A DNA stretch of 61,784 bases from an uncultured Clostridia bacterium (GCA_947630285.1 CANRHD010000013.1:1-61784), one strand, 5' to 3'; shown: positions 24,361-32,565, counted from the first letter of the stretch. Numbers and translations: made by a program. Notes: a model not told the origin generated them from the letters alone.

Positions 24361-25407
24361 TCAGCCGACCGCACGGGTAAACTCTACGCCCTGATAATAG
24401 TGCTTTAATATCTCCTTGTAATCACTGCCGTTTCTCGCCATATAATCCGCTCCGTACTGGCTCATTCCGACGCAGTGGCCGTAACCGCTGACCTTAAATG
24501 TAAAGCTCGAATTTGCATAGCTTACGCTGAAAGACGGACTTCTCAGCGAGAACATTGTACGGGCGCTGTTTCCGCTCAATGTCTTTGAGCCTATTTTAAT
24601 GTTCTTTATAACGCCCGTGCCGTTTTTTGAATACTCAACTTCGCCTATCCATTTTTCGGGGTCGTCTCCGAGCTTTATATCCTTATCCTTTTCGGCAATT
24701 TCCTTAAACTGCTCCTTTGTGAGTATAAGCGTTGAGGAGTAATCGGGCGACAGCTTATCCCCCGGTGAGGAAATCGACTGCAAATACGGAATGTCCGTAC
24801 CCCATATGACCTCGGCGCTCTCGGTTCTGCCCGGGCATATTGCGCTGTATGAGGCAACGATCGGTTCCGAATTGTAGGTCATAACCGTTCCTGCCACCTC
24901 TTTGACGGCCTTTTCAACCTTTTGGCTGTATTTTTCATAATTCTCTCCCCACTTCTCCCTGCGTTGCTGTTGCGTAAAATATCCCTGATGCTTCTGGGGA
25001 CTGTCCGAAATGTCGGCGCCGTTTAAGGAGGAGTCGGGATTTTGCTTTAATCTTATTAAATTTGTGTACGCCGCAACCGCCTGCGCCTTCAGCGCTTCCT
25101 CATGGTATGTTGCCGGCATCTCGCTCGCCACACAGCCTATCACATATTCAAGCTCCGTCATTGATATTACATTTCCGCTCGCCGCCGCCATAACCTTGAC
25201 CTCGGTTTGGGCTTGGGTTTCGCCGCTTTCGCCGTTCTCCCCGTTCGGGCTTTCTGCGGTGCTTTCCTGCGGCCTGGTAACGGCGTTTATGCCGGCAAGC
25301 ACATTTTTTGCCCTGTCAAAAGAGAATTGCGAAAAATCAAGCGCCGCTACAGGCACTATTACAAGAGAAAGGAAAACGGAAACGAGCATAATAATTTTGT
25401 TTTTCAT
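24361..25407 (-). CDS. SpoIID/LytB-domain protein (peptidoglycan lytic transglycosylase-like)
   Basis: This protein of about 348 residues has an N-terminal membrane anchor or signal (about 1-25), a Ser/Glu-rich linker with ENGESGETQAQ, and a SpoIID domain. Key segments are GCVASEMPATYHEEALKAQAVAA, which holds the catalytic Glu of SpoIID, then the SAICPGRTESAEVIWG turn and GYGHCVGMSQYGADYMA near the end. SpoIID cleaves denuded glycan strands during engulfment of the forespore; LytB-type members act in vegetative growth. The start is taken at the ATG of 25407 because AGGTG lies six bases upstream; GTG 25416 and ATG 25410 are alternatives. It stands alone, so it could be a paralogue of the sporulation gene. 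Confidence 0.87.
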   Translation of the reverse strand: MKNKIIMLVSVFLSLVIVPVAALDFSQFSFDRAKNVLAGINAVTRPQESTAESPNGENGESGETQAQTEVKVMAAASGNVISMTELEYVIGCVASEMPATYHEEALKAQAVAAYTNLIRLKQNPDSSLNGADISDSPQKHQGYFTQQQRREKWGENYEKYSQKVEKAVKEVAGTVMTYNSEPIVASYSAICPGRTESAEVIWGTDIPYLQSISSPGDKLSPDYSSTLILTKEQFKEIAEKDKDIKLGDDPEKWIGEVEYSKNGTGVIKNIKIGSKTLSGNSARTMFSLRSPSFSVSYANSSFTFKVSGYGHCVGMSQYGADYMARNGSDYKEILKHYYQGVEFTRAVG

Positions 25408-25449
25408 CATTTTCACCTCTAAAAACTTTTGTTAATTCCTTTGAATTAA

Positions 25450-25478
25450 TTGACTTTGGGCCGATTTTGATATAAAAT
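25450..25478 (+). promoter_or_regulatory. Likely promoter of the gltA operon
   Basis: TTGACT (25450-25455) and TAAAAT (25473-25478) are 17 bp apart; an overlapping TATAAA (25471-25476) is an alternative -10. A further TATAAT without a good -35 lies about 15 bp downstream. Confidence 0.5.
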
Positions 25479-25542
25479 ATATTATCTATTATAATGTGGT
25501 ATTATATCGGTTTACCGCAAATAATAAATAAGGAGGATGTAA

Positions 25543-26955
25543 ATGTCTGAATTTATTTCTTCAATCTCCAAAAGTACTATTGAAAGTTTATGCGAAGAGC
25601 TTATAAAAAATAACCGAATAAAATCCGAATATTACAGAAGATACGAAGTTAAAAGAGGGCTTAGAAATCCTGACGGCACAGGCGTTATGGCAGGGCTTAC
25701 AAGGGTTTGCTCGGTTGAGGGCTATTATATAGACGACGGCGAAAGAGTTCCCAAGGACGGCAGGCTCATTTACCGCGGCATTGATATGAGCGAAATAGTT
25801 GACGGCTGTAAAAAGGAAAACCGCTTTGGCTTTGAGGAGGTCGCATGGCTTCTGCTTTTCGGCGATTTGCCCACCAGGTCACAGCTTGAGGCCTTTACGA
25901 ACACCTTAGCGCAGGCAAGGGAGCTTCCCGACGAATTTATAGAGGACCTTATAATCAAGGCGCCGTCAAGGAACATTATGAACAAGGTCGCAAGCACCGT
26001 TTTGAACCTTTATTCATACGACGAAAACCCGGACGACACATCTATAGAGAATGTTTTGCGCCAGTCCATTCAGTTAATAGCGCAGATACCTACCATTATG
26101 GCATACGCCTATCAGGTAAAAAGGCGTAATTTTGACCATAAGAGTATGTATATACACCAGAACAAAACGGATATTACCATGGCGGAATCCATACTGCGCT
26201 CAATAAGGGCAGACAAAAAATATACGGACGAGGAGGCAAAAATCCTCGACACCTGTATGATGATACACGCAGAGCACGGCGGCGGCAACAATTCCACATT
26301 CACAACAAGGTGCGTTACCTCCACGGGTTCCGATACATATTCCGCAATAGCCGCAAGTATTGGCGCTCTTAAGGGCCCCCGACACGGCGGAGCCAATATT
26401 AAGGTTCACGAAATGGTTATGGATATTAAGGAAAATGTTAAAGACCCGACCGATGAGGGTCAGCTTGCGGATTACCTTGCAAAGATAATAAAGAAAGAGG
26501 CAGGCGACGGTTCCGGGCTTATTTACGGAATGGGGCATGCGGTCTACACCCTGTCCGACCCGAGGGCGGTTATTTTAAAAAACGACGCCCGTAAGTATTC
26601 CAAAAATACGGAATATGAGGAGGATTTTAAAATCCTTGACGGCATTGAGAGAATAACTCCCGAGCTTTTCTGCAAATATAAGGGCATAAAGAAAAAGATA
26701 TGCGCCAATGTTGACCTTTATTCGGGGCTTGTCTACTCTATGCTCAATATTCCCGAAGAGCTTTTTACGCCGCTGTTTATGTCAGCAAGGATTGCCGGCT
26801 GGTCGGCTCACAGGATTGAGGAAATTTACACGGGCAGTAAAATAATGCGCCCGGCCTACAAAAATGTTTCCCTCCCGAAAAAGTTCGTCCCCATTGATGA
26901 AAGAGTTGAAAATCATTTCACCTCGGGCGATTATATTCCAAATGAAGAAAGGTAG
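25543..26955 (+). CDS. gltA: Citrate synthase
   Basis: This 470-residue citrate/2-methylcitrate synthase condenses acetyl-CoA with oxaloacetate. The catalytic residues are visible: the first His in MIHAEHGGGNNSTF, the second in GMGHAVYTLSDPR, and the Asp in ANVDLYSGLVY. The N-terminal extension of about 40 residues (YYRRYEVKRGLRNPDGTGV) is typical of the clostridial form. A strong AAGGAGGAT site precedes the ATG. It is the first gene of a chain of five with gaps of 11-15 bp, ending with ricT. In this group it usually feeds glutamate synthesis through a partial TCA cycle. Members of this family may also use propionyl-CoA. Confidence 0.95.
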   Translation: MSEFISSISKSTIESLCEELIKNNRIKSEYYRRYEVKRGLRNPDGTGVMAGLTRVCSVEGYYIDDGERVPKDGRLIYRGIDMSEIVDGCKKENRFGFEEVAWLLLFGDLPTRSQLEAFTNTLAQARELPDEFIEDLIIKAPSRNIMNKVASTVLNLYSYDENPDDTSIENVLRQSIQLIAQIPTIMAYAYQVKRRNFDHKSMYIHQNKTDITMAESILRSIRADKKYTDEEAKILDTCMMIHAEHGGGNNSTFTTRCVTSTGSDTYSAIAASIGALKGPRHGGANIKVHEMVMDIKENVKDPTDEGQLADYLAKIIKKEAGDGSGLIYGMGHAVYTLSDPRAVILKNDARKYSKNTEYEEDFKILDGIERITPELFCKYKGIKKKICANVDLYSGLVYSMLNIPEELFTPLFMSARIAGWSAHRIEEIYTGSKIMRPAYKNVSLPKKFVPIDERVENHFTSGDYIPNEER

Positions 26956-26966
26956 AGGTTGTAATT

Positions 26967-27911
26967 ATGGAAAACAAAAAATCAATCGACTTTAAAAAAA
27001 TTTTCATTGTGGGCGCAGTTTCCCTTGTCTTATTGATTCCATTAAGGCTTTATCAGCTTTTCTTTTTAACGGAAGATGACAAAAGCGGATTTTTAACTCG
27101 CATCAACGCAAGCGTCTATGTTTTCTTCGCTTTGCTTGTCATATCTTTAATCGTGCTGTTTGTTTTGGTTTCCGTTACGAATAAAGTTACCGCTTCAAAG
27201 TCCGTAAGGGGTAAATCCAAGGCGCTCTCGATAGGCTCCGGCCTCTTTGCGCTGGGCTTGGCGTATGATGTTGCATACTGCGCCAGCACCTTTATTAAAT
27301 CGCTTCTCTCCTATTCGTCGGGAACAAGCGTTATGTCGTACATTTTTTCAAACGGTATGCTCGCCGTTATACTTGAGGCCGTCTGCGGACTGCTTGCGTG
27401 CATATACTTTATACTTTTTGCGCTCTCCTATTCCGACGGCAAAACTACCTATTACGATTATAAATTTTTGGCTATAATGCCGCTTTTCTGGACAATGTTC
27501 AGAATGGTTCGCAGGTTTATGACAAAAATCAGCTTCCTTGTTGTGCCAGACCTGCTTTTAGAGCTTGCTCTGCTTGCCTTTATGATGCTCTTCTTTATGT
27601 CCTTTGCAAGGATTTCATCGCAAATATGCCAAAAGAACGAGATGAGAAAGGCTATGAAATACGGGCTTATCTCTGCGCTTATCGCCATGCTTTTGGGCGT
27701 TACGAGGCTTGCTGTTACGCTTTGCGGAAAATCAAGCCTTTTGCCTGCGGATTTCGCCTTCATTCCGGCAGATCTGTTCTATTCGATTTTTGTAATAATC
27801 TATGTTGACGCCTGCTCAAAGACGGGCAGGGACGCCTCGGAGGACGATTTACTGCCCGATTCATACGAAAAGCCCGAAAACGAGGTTGACAGCGATTTTC
27901 TTGACAGCTGA
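26967..27911 (+). CDS. Unknown polytopic membrane protein
   Basis: This 314-residue protein has about seven to eight hydrophobic segments (roughly 13-33, 45-70, 82-105, 120-148, 155-172, 185-210, 222-245 and 255-275), short loops and an acidic C-terminal tail (ASEDDLLPDSYEKPENEVDSDFLDS). No enzyme or transporter motif stands out to me. It begins 11 bp after gltA with a GAGG site and precedes an AEC transporter by 14 bp, so it is an operon member. It may belong to a Clostridia-specific family; I assign no function. Confidence 0.75.
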   Translation: MENKKSIDFKKIFIVGAVSLVLLIPLRLYQLFFLTEDDKSGFLTRINASVYVFFALLVISLIVLFVLVSVTNKVTASKSVRGKSKALSIGSGLFALGLAYDVAYCASTFIKSLLSYSSGTSVMSYIFSNGMLAVILEAVCGLLACIYFILFALSYSDGKTTYYDYKFLAIMPLFWTMFRMVRRFMTKISFLVVPDLLLELALLAFMMLFFMSFARISSQICQKNEMRKAMKYGLISALIAMLLGVTRLAVTLCGKSSLLPADFAFIPADLFYSIFVIIYVDACSKTGRDASEDDLLPDSYEKPENEVDSDFLDS

Positions 27912-27925
27912 TAAGGTGAACGCTT

Positions 27926-28864
27926 ATGTTTTTGCACAATGTAGCTACTGCGGCACAGCAGGTTGCGATACTCTATATAATTGTTGCGGTCGGCTTTATT
28001 TGTGATAAAACCAAGCTTTATACGGAAAAAGCAGCCCGTCTCACCAATGATTTGCTTTTTCAGATAGTCACGCCGGCCGTAATTATCCAATCCTTTACGG
28101 CTATGGAGTTCAACAGGGAAAATCTGAAAAATTTGCTGTTGTCGTTTTTCGGCGGAACAGTTATCCATTTGGCGGCAATAGTTATTTCAAAGCCCTTTTT
28201 CAGGCACGGCGAAGAGGATACCCTGGTAATTTACAAATTCGGCTGTGTCTACGGCAATGTGGGTTATATGGTTCTTCCGCTTGCAGGCGCAGTACTCGGC
28301 GACGAGGGCGTTTTCTTCTGTTCGGGCGTGCTTATTCCCTTTAACATTTTCGCCTTTACCCACGGGCTCAGCCTTATGAAGAAAAAGGGCGGCGAAAAAC
28401 ACAGCTTCGATTTAAAGTCCCTTTTCATCAATCCCGGGGTTATCTCCGTAGCAATAGGGCTTCCCCTGTTTATTTTAAAAATCACTTTGCCGGATTTTAT
28501 CATGCAGCCGATAGCGCATATTGCAAACTTAAACACGCCCCTGGCCATGCTGATGTTCGGTACATATCTTTCAAAGACGGACTTAAAAAAGATGTTCGTA
28601 AGAAAGCAGGCGTATCTTGTAGCGGCAATTAAGCTTATAGCGGTTCCGCTTGTCTGTATGCTTATTTACAGGGCTGTCGGTATGACGGGCAGCTTGCTAA
28701 CGGCGCTAACCATTTCGGCCTCGGCGCCCACCGCAAACAATACCGTTATGTTCTCCACAAAATATATGAGGGACAACGAGGCGGCCTCGCAAACCATAGC
28801 TATAGTCAGCTTTATTTCCATAATCACCATGCCGATTATGATTGCCCTGTCACAGCTTATGTAA
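27926..28864 (+). CDS. AEC-family (auxin efflux carrier-like) transporter
   Basis: This 312-residue protein has ten predicted helices in two five-helix halves. The conserved AEC segments are present: GFICDKTKLYTEKAARLTNDLLFQIVTPAVII in the first half and SASAPTANNTVMFSTKYMRDNEAAS in the second, the latter resembling the crossover of bile-acid-transporter-type folds. Bacterial members such as MleP and MdcF carry malate, malonate or other dicarboxylates. Its place behind gltA is compatible with organic acid transport (inference). It lies in the gltA to ricT chain. Confidence 0.88.
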   Translation: MFLHNVATAAQQVAILYIIVAVGFICDKTKLYTEKAARLTNDLLFQIVTPAVIIQSFTAMEFNRENLKNLLLSFFGGTVIHLAAIVISKPFFRHGEEDTLVIYKFGCVYGNVGYMVLPLAGAVLGDEGVFFCSGVLIPFNIFAFTHGLSLMKKKGGEKHSFDLKSLFINPGVISVAIGLPLFILKITLPDFIMQPIAHIANLNTPLAMLMFGTYLSKTDLKKMFVRKQAYLVAAIKLIAVPLVCMLIYRAVGMTGSLLTALTISASAPTANNTVMFSTKYMRDNEAASQTIAIVSFISIITMPIMIALSQLM

Positions 28865-28878
28865 GGAAGGTGTGCAGT

Positions 28879-29748
28879 ATGACTTTAGATAATTTTAATC
28901 TAAGCAGTTCGGACCGTGAAATAATAAACAGCTTCGCCGATAAAAACGCTTTTCCGCACACTGTGTTAATCGAGGGTTCAACGCCGCAGGAGAGGACGGA
29001 CTTTGCGAATTTTCTTGCAAATATGATTTTGTGCGCCTCCGACGGTAAAAAGCCGTGCGGAATTTGCAGGGCATGTATAAAGTGCGCCGCAAACAGCAAT
29101 CCTGATATTAAGGCGTACGGCGAGGACAAAAGCGGCTCGTCGTTTAAGGTTGAACTGAGCCGTGAAATCAGGCAGGACGCCTTTGTTCTGCCGAACGATT
29201 CGGACAAAAAGGTTTATATCCTCAAGGGCGCTCAGAATATGAACGATTCGAGCGAAAACGCCCTTTTGAAAATTCTTGAAGAACCGCCTCGGTTTGACTT
29301 TTTCATTTTGACCTGTGAATCGAAGAACTCCATGCTTGATACCATACTCTCCCGTTCTTCGGTAATAAGCCTCGGCGAGGCAAAACGGGAATTTTCCCCT
29401 CAGGCCGTTGAGACTGCGGAAAAAATTGCGCTTTCGCTTATCGGCACGAGCGAGCTTGCAACGCTTGAAGCCCTTTCACAGCTAAGCGCAAAAAAGGATA
29501 TGTTTGAAGATACCGCAGAGTGCATAAAGGTAATTTTTACGGACTGCGTTAAATTTAAACAAACCCAAATAAACGAGTCCGCATACTGCAAAACGGTTGA
29601 AAGACTATGCAATAGATTTTCGCAAAAAAAATTATTTTCTTTTTTAAATATAATTTCCCGGCTTGAACTGCGTTTTAAACAGAATGCCAATTACAATTTG
29701 CTTATAACTTCCATGTGCGCCGAGCTTTGCGACGCCGTGGGTAAATAA
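28879..29748 (+). CDS. holB: DNA polymerase III delta'-like subunit
   Basis: This 289-residue AAA+ clamp-loader subunit helps place the sliding clamp on DNA. The zinc-binding cluster CGICRACIKC and the following NPDIKAYG are typical of delta'/gamma, as are the REIRQDAFVLPNDSDKKVYIL, ENALLKILEEPP and LDTILSRSS segments. The Walker A motif is absent (EGSTPQERTDF), which is expected of a non-hydrolysing delta' subunit. The SRC arginine-finger motif reads SRS. The start is ATG 28879, eight bases after AAGGAAGG; an upstream GTG (28870) overlaps that site. It is directly followed by ricT, a common arrangement in Firmicutes. Confidence 0.92.
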   Translation: MTLDNFNLSSSDREIINSFADKNAFPHTVLIEGSTPQERTDFANFLANMILCASDGKKPCGICRACIKCAANSNPDIKAYGEDKSGSSFKVELSREIRQDAFVLPNDSDKKVYILKGAQNMNDSSENALLKILEEPPRFDFFILTCESKNSMLDTILSRSSVISLGEAKREFSPQAVETAEKIALSLIGTSELATLEALSQLSAKKDMFEDTAECIKVIFTDCVKFKQTQINESAYCKTVERLCNRFSQKKLFSFLNIISRLELRFKQNANYNLLITSMCAELCDAVGK

Positions 29749-29759
29749 AGGAGGTACTT

Positions 29760-30623
29760 ATGTCGGAAATAGTAGGTGTCAGATTTAAAGAGGTGGGCAA
29801 GGTTTACCACTTCAGCCCCAACGGACTTACGCTTCAAAAGGGCGACAGGGTAATAGTTGAAACCGCAAGGGGCATAGAGTGCGGCGAGGTAACCATCGAA
29901 AACAGAGAAATCGACGACGAAGAGCTTGTAAGCCCCTTAAAGCCTGTTATAAGAGCCGCCACCGAACAGGACCTCAAGATAGTTGAGGAAAACAAGATAA
30001 AGGAAAAAAAGGCGTATGCGATCTGCGAGGAAAAAATTGCGAACCACGGCCTTGAAATGAAGCTTGTTGATGTTGAGTACACCTTTGACAACAGCAAGAT
30101 ACTTTTCTACTTTACCGCCGACGGCAGGGTGGATTTCAGGGAGCTTGTAAAGGATCTCGCCTCGGTTTTCAGGACAAGGATCGAACTGCGTCAGATAGGC
30201 GTGCGTGACGAGTCCAAAATGCTCGGCGGCTTCGGCGTATGCGGAAGACCCTTCTGCTGTAACACATTTTTGGGCGAATTTCAGCCCGTATCGATAAAGA
30301 TGGCAAAGGAACAGGGGCTTTCGTTAAATCCCGTTAAAATAAGCGGTACCTGCGGCAGGCTTATGTGCTGTCTTAAATACGAGCAGGATACCTATGAGCA
30401 TCTTTTAAGGCACACGTCCAAGGTAGGCGCTATTGTTGAAACCGACGAGGGCAGAGGTACGGTTATCGAGAACAACCTCATCACGGGTATGCTGAAAGTA
30501 AGGCTTGACAGAAGACCCGACGCCGCCCCCCTTATAATCGAAAGGCATCAGGTTAAGCTTATAAAGGACGCACAGATTAAGCTTGAAAAATCCGAAATTG
30601 AAGCGCTTAAAGGTATAGAATAG
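29760..30623 (+). CDS. ricT: PSP1-domain protein RicT (YaaT)
   Basis: This 287-residue protein is the RicT/YaaT subunit of the Ric (Y) complex. In Bacillus it works with RicA and RicF and affects RNase Y-dependent mRNA maturation, competence, biofilm formation and sporulation. The PSP1 domain lies at about 30-190. The conserved cysteines CGRPFCC and CGRLMCCLKYE (around 160 and 198) belong to the iron-sulfur ligands described for the complex. Length and holB linkage match the Firmicutes standard. AAGGAGG lies before the ATG. It is the last gene of the gltA chain; I see no clear terminator before the ferredoxin promoter. Confidence 0.95.
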   Translation: MSEIVGVRFKEVGKVYHFSPNGLTLQKGDRVIVETARGIECGEVTIENREIDDEELVSPLKPVIRAATEQDLKIVEENKIKEKKAYAICEEKIANHGLEMKLVDVEYTFDNSKILFYFTADGRVDFRELVKDLASVFRTRIELRQIGVRDESKMLGGFGVCGRPFCCNTFLGEFQPVSIKMAKEQGLSLNPVKISGTCGRLMCCLKYEQDTYEHLLRHTSKVGAIVETDEGRGTVIENNLITGMLKVRLDRRPDAAPLIIERHQVKLIKDAQIKLEKSEIEALKGIE

Positions 30624-30671
30624 CTCCTAAAATTTGCTTTTAACTTTCTTTTTAAAATAAGGAAAAAACAC

Positions 30672-30699
30672 TTGATATTTTATAAATATGTGTTACAAT
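30672..30699 (+). promoter_or_regulatory. Ferredoxin promoter
   Basis: TTGATA (30672-30677) and TACAAT (30694-30699) are 16 bp apart. An in-frame ATG at 30688 lies between the hexamers and so cannot be the start codon. Confidence 0.7.
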
Positions 30700-30732
30700 G
30701 AAATCAATAATAAACAAGGAGGTTTGTTAGAG

Positions 30733-30903
30733 ATGGCATTTAAAATCAATGACGATTGCATTAGCTGCGGCGCTTGTGCTCCGGAATGTCCCGTTGAGGC
30801 AATCTCAGAGGGCGACGGCAAGTTTGAAATTGACGCTGACACCTGCATCGAGTGCGGTGCTTGTGCGGATACCTGCCCTGTAGGCGCTCCTAACCAGGAT
30901 TGA
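30733..30903 (+). CDS. 2[4Fe-4S] ferredoxin
   Basis: This 56-residue clostridial-type ferredoxin carries two CxxCxxCxxxCP clusters: CISCGACAPECP (about 9-20) and CIECGACADTCP (about 38-49). It is a small soluble electron carrier for low-potential reactions such as those of pyruvate:ferredoxin oxidoreductase and hydrogenase. AAGGAGG at 30717-30723 decides the start. It has its own promoter and terminator, forming a monocistronic and probably abundant transcript. Confidence 0.96.
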   Translation: MAFKINDDCISCGACAPECPVEAISEGDGKFEIDADTCIECGACADTCPVGAPNQD

Positions 30904-30914
30904 TAAAGCTACAT

Positions 30915-30947
30915 AAAGACCCGGTACTTCGGTGCCGGTCTTTTTTT
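30915..30947 (+). terminator. Ferredoxin terminator
   Basis: A stem formed by AAAGACC-CGGTAC and GTGCCGGTCTTT with a tetraloop-like turn is followed by seven T residues (30941-30947). Confidence 0.85.
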
Positions 30948-30987
30948 ATTTCTCCGGTTTTTGTAAAATTTATATCGGTTTATTTTA

Positions 30988-31038
30988 TTGACATAAGGGA
31001 AAAATTTTTGTATAATTTGAAATTGAAATCCATTTTCA
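30988..31038 (+). promoter_or_regulatory. Promoter and Fur-box-like operator of the fur-exporter pair
   Basis: TTGACA (30988-30993) and TATAAT (31011-31016) are both perfect and 17 bp apart. Directly after the -10, TGAAATCCATTTTCA (31024-31038) is a 7-1-7 inverted repeat of the Fur/Zur/PerR type (outer five bases perfectly paired) that covers the predicted start of transcription. This implies autoregulation. Confidence 0.7.
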
Positions 31039-31060
31039 TTTTGTTGAAAGCGGTGGGATA

Positions 31061-31477
31061 ATGGGATATACAACCAAACAGAGCAGGGAAATTCTTAATT
31101 GCCTTGAAAAAAATAAAAACAGGCATTTAACTGCCGACGAGATATATAATATTCTCAATTCCGAGGGCATATCCATAGGCCGTACCACGGTTTACCGCCA
31201 GCTTGAAAAGCTGTATGACAATACGGTTGTCAGGCGCTTCAAGCTTGACGGGAACACAAGCGCCTGCTATCAGCTTGCACAGCCCTGCGGAGAATGTCAC
31301 AGCCATTACCACCTTAAATGCACGGTGTGCGGAAAGCTTGTGCATGCCCAATGCGACTTCTTAAACGAGCTTTCACAGCATATTTTTAAAGATCACAACT
31401 TTATTGTTGACGGCGAAAAAACCGTGCTTTACGGCATATGCGAAAACTGTCTGGGAAAGGAACGCCATGACGATTGA
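31061..31477 (+). CDS. Fur-family metalloregulator (Zur/Fur/PerR type)
   Basis: This 138-residue regulator has the Fur-family winged helix (1-85, with ISIGRTTVYRQLEKL as recognition helix) and a metal/dimer domain with HSHYHLKCTVCGKLVHAQCDF and a final CENC pair, which together give the structural zinc CxxC...CxxC site. The sensed metal cannot be told from sequence by eye; the His/Cys pattern ECHSHYHL is most like Zur. It overlaps the downstream exporter gene by 11 bp, so both are made together. A repressor that is co-expressed with an exporter is unusual for Zur or Fur and would fit a manganese, iron or zinc homeostasis switch. Confidence 0.92.
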   Translation: MGYTTKQSREILNCLEKNKNRHLTADEIYNILNSEGISIGRTTVYRQLEKLYDNTVVRRFKLDGNTSACYQLAQPCGECHSHYHLKCTVCGKLVHAQCDFLNELSQHIFKDHNFIVDGEKTVLYGICENCLGKERHDD

Positions 31478-32324
31478 TTTACTGCTTGATATAATTAAAG
31501 AAACGCTTTCGGACTGTGCGAAAATACTTCCGTTTTTGTTTTTGGCTTTTTTGCTGTTGGAAGCTATAGAACACCGTACAAGCGAAAAAATCAACAAAAA
31601 AATCGCCTCATCGGGTAAGGCGGGCCCTGCCGTGGGTGCAATACTCGGCTGTATTCCGCAATGCGGCTTTTCCGTTTTCTGTGCGAACCTGTTTTCAAAC
31701 GGAGTTATTACACTCGGTACTCTTATTGCCGTTTTTCTTTCGACAAGCGACGAGGCCCTGCTGATAATACTGAGCCACCCTCAGCAGAAAGGCGAAATAT
31801 TCAAGCTCCTTGCGGTAAAAATAATTATCGCCCTGATTTTCGGCTATGCGGTTGACTTCTTTGCAAAAAAGCACCCCTCCCCCGAAAAGCATATAGAGGA
31901 CCATTGCCGCAGCTGCGGCTGTCACGGCGAACACGGGGGCATTTTGAAGCCGGCAGTTAAGCATACGGTAAAAATTATGCTGTTTTTAATCGCCATAGTT
32001 TTTGCGCTCAATTTCCTTGTGGAGGCTCTCGGCATCGACGCTCTGTCAAAGCTTTTGCTTAATAACTCCGCCTTACAGCCCTTTATTGCCGGTCTTATAG
32101 GTCTAATTCCGAACTGTGCGGCGTCCATATTGCTGACGGAGCTCTATCTCAAGGGCGCTTTGAGCTTTGCCTCGGTTACCGCCGGACTTTGCACGGGCGC
32201 AGGCGCAGGGCTTTTAGTGCTTTTCAAGGAAAACCGCAATATAAAGGAAAACCTTAAAATTGTTGCCCTGCTCTATGTTATTGCGGTGTTTTCGGGAAGC
32301 TTAATCTCAATTTTTCCCATATAA
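31467..32324 (+). CDS. ArsP_2-type putative heavy-metal exporter
   Basis: This 285-residue membrane protein has about eight to ten helices in two inverted halves. The paired motifs GAILGCIPQCGFSVFCANLFSNG and GLIGLIPNCAASILLTELYLKG, plus LSTSDEALLIILSHP and GLCTGAGAGLLVLFKEN, mark the family of putative 10-TM heavy-metal exporters (Pfam ArsP_2, also annotated as arsenic or manganese transport). A His/Cys-rich central loop (EDHCRSCGCHGEHGG) probably handles the metal. The start is ATG 31467 with GGAAAGGAA upstream, inside the end of the Fur-family gene. Pairing with a Fur-family regulator supports a metal-efflux role. Confidence 0.82.
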   Translation: MTIDLLLDIIKETLSDCAKILPFLFLAFLLLEAIEHRTSEKINKKIASSGKAGPAVGAILGCIPQCGFSVFCANLFSNGVITLGTLIAVFLSTSDEALLIILSHPQQKGEIFKLLAVKIIIALIFGYAVDFFAKKHPSPEKHIEDHCRSCGCHGEHGGILKPAVKHTVKIMLFLIAIVFALNFLVEALGIDALSKLLLNNSALQPFIAGLIGLIPNCAASILLTELYLKGALSFASVTAGLCTGAGAGLLVLFKENRNIKENLKIVALLYVIAVFSGSLISIFPI

Positions 32325-32329
32325 AACGG

Positions 32330-32358
32330 TTGACATTTTCCTTTAATGGTGCTAATAT
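32330..32358 (+). promoter_or_regulatory. Promoter of the aromatic amino acid operon
   Basis: TTGACA (32330-32335) and TAATAT (32353-32358) are 17 bp apart. Transcription should start near 32365, about 23 nt ahead of the leader peptide. Confidence 0.75.
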
Positions 32359-32387
32359 ATCAACAAATATAAGCTTAGGAGAAAGTT

Positions 32388-32453
32388 ATGTCAAAGCGCA
32401 GACTCACAGCTGTATATTACTATTACCGCTTTATCGTCCACTCGGTAAGGTAA
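32388..32453 (+). CDS. Tyrosine-rich leader peptide of the aro attenuator
   Basis: A 21-codon frame starts at ATG 32388 with AGGAGA five to six bases upstream (32377-32382) and ends at TAA 32451-32453. Codons 10-13 are four consecutive Tyr codons (TAT TAC TAT TAC, 32415-32426), followed by Arg and Phe, giving YYYYRF. The Tyr codons overlap RNA segment 1 (32420-32427), so a ribosome stalled for lack of Tyr-tRNA changes the folding downstream. The codon cluster matches the operon, which makes DAHP and prephenate-derived tyrosine. Confidence 0.85.
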   Translation: MSKRRLTAVYYYYRFIVHSVR

Positions 32454-32503
32454 TAGTGAATTTCGCTGTTTAAAGCTCGCTTTAAAAATAAAGTAAGTTT
32501 ATG

Positions 32504-32536
32504 CTCGCAGTTGAAATTCACTGCGAGTTATTTTTT
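32504..32536 (+). terminator. Tyr-controlled attenuator terminator
   Basis: CTCGCAGT (32504-32511) pairs with ACTGCGAG (32520-32527), followed by TTATTTTTT. The competing structures are both present. Segment 1 CTATTACC (32420-32427, within the Tyr codons) pairs perfectly with segment 2 GGTAATAG (32449-32456). The overlapping stretch AGTGAATTTC (32455-32464) pairs perfectly with GAAATTCACT (32513-32522), which includes the terminator loop and the start of its right arm. Tyr shortage therefore favours the antiterminator. A further palindrome (32469-32486) lies between them. Confidence 0.85.
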
Positions 32537-32565
32537 AGTATATAATTTTAAAAGGATATGATAAA

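Noticed and set aside
28879-29748. Missing Walker A as a sign of a pseudogene in the clamp-loader gene
   Set aside because: Delta' subunits normally lack a working P-loop; the zinc cluster and other motifs are intact.
30688-30732. In-frame upstream ATG for the ferredoxin
   Set aside because: It lies between the -35 and -10 hexamers, and AAGGAGG favours 30733.
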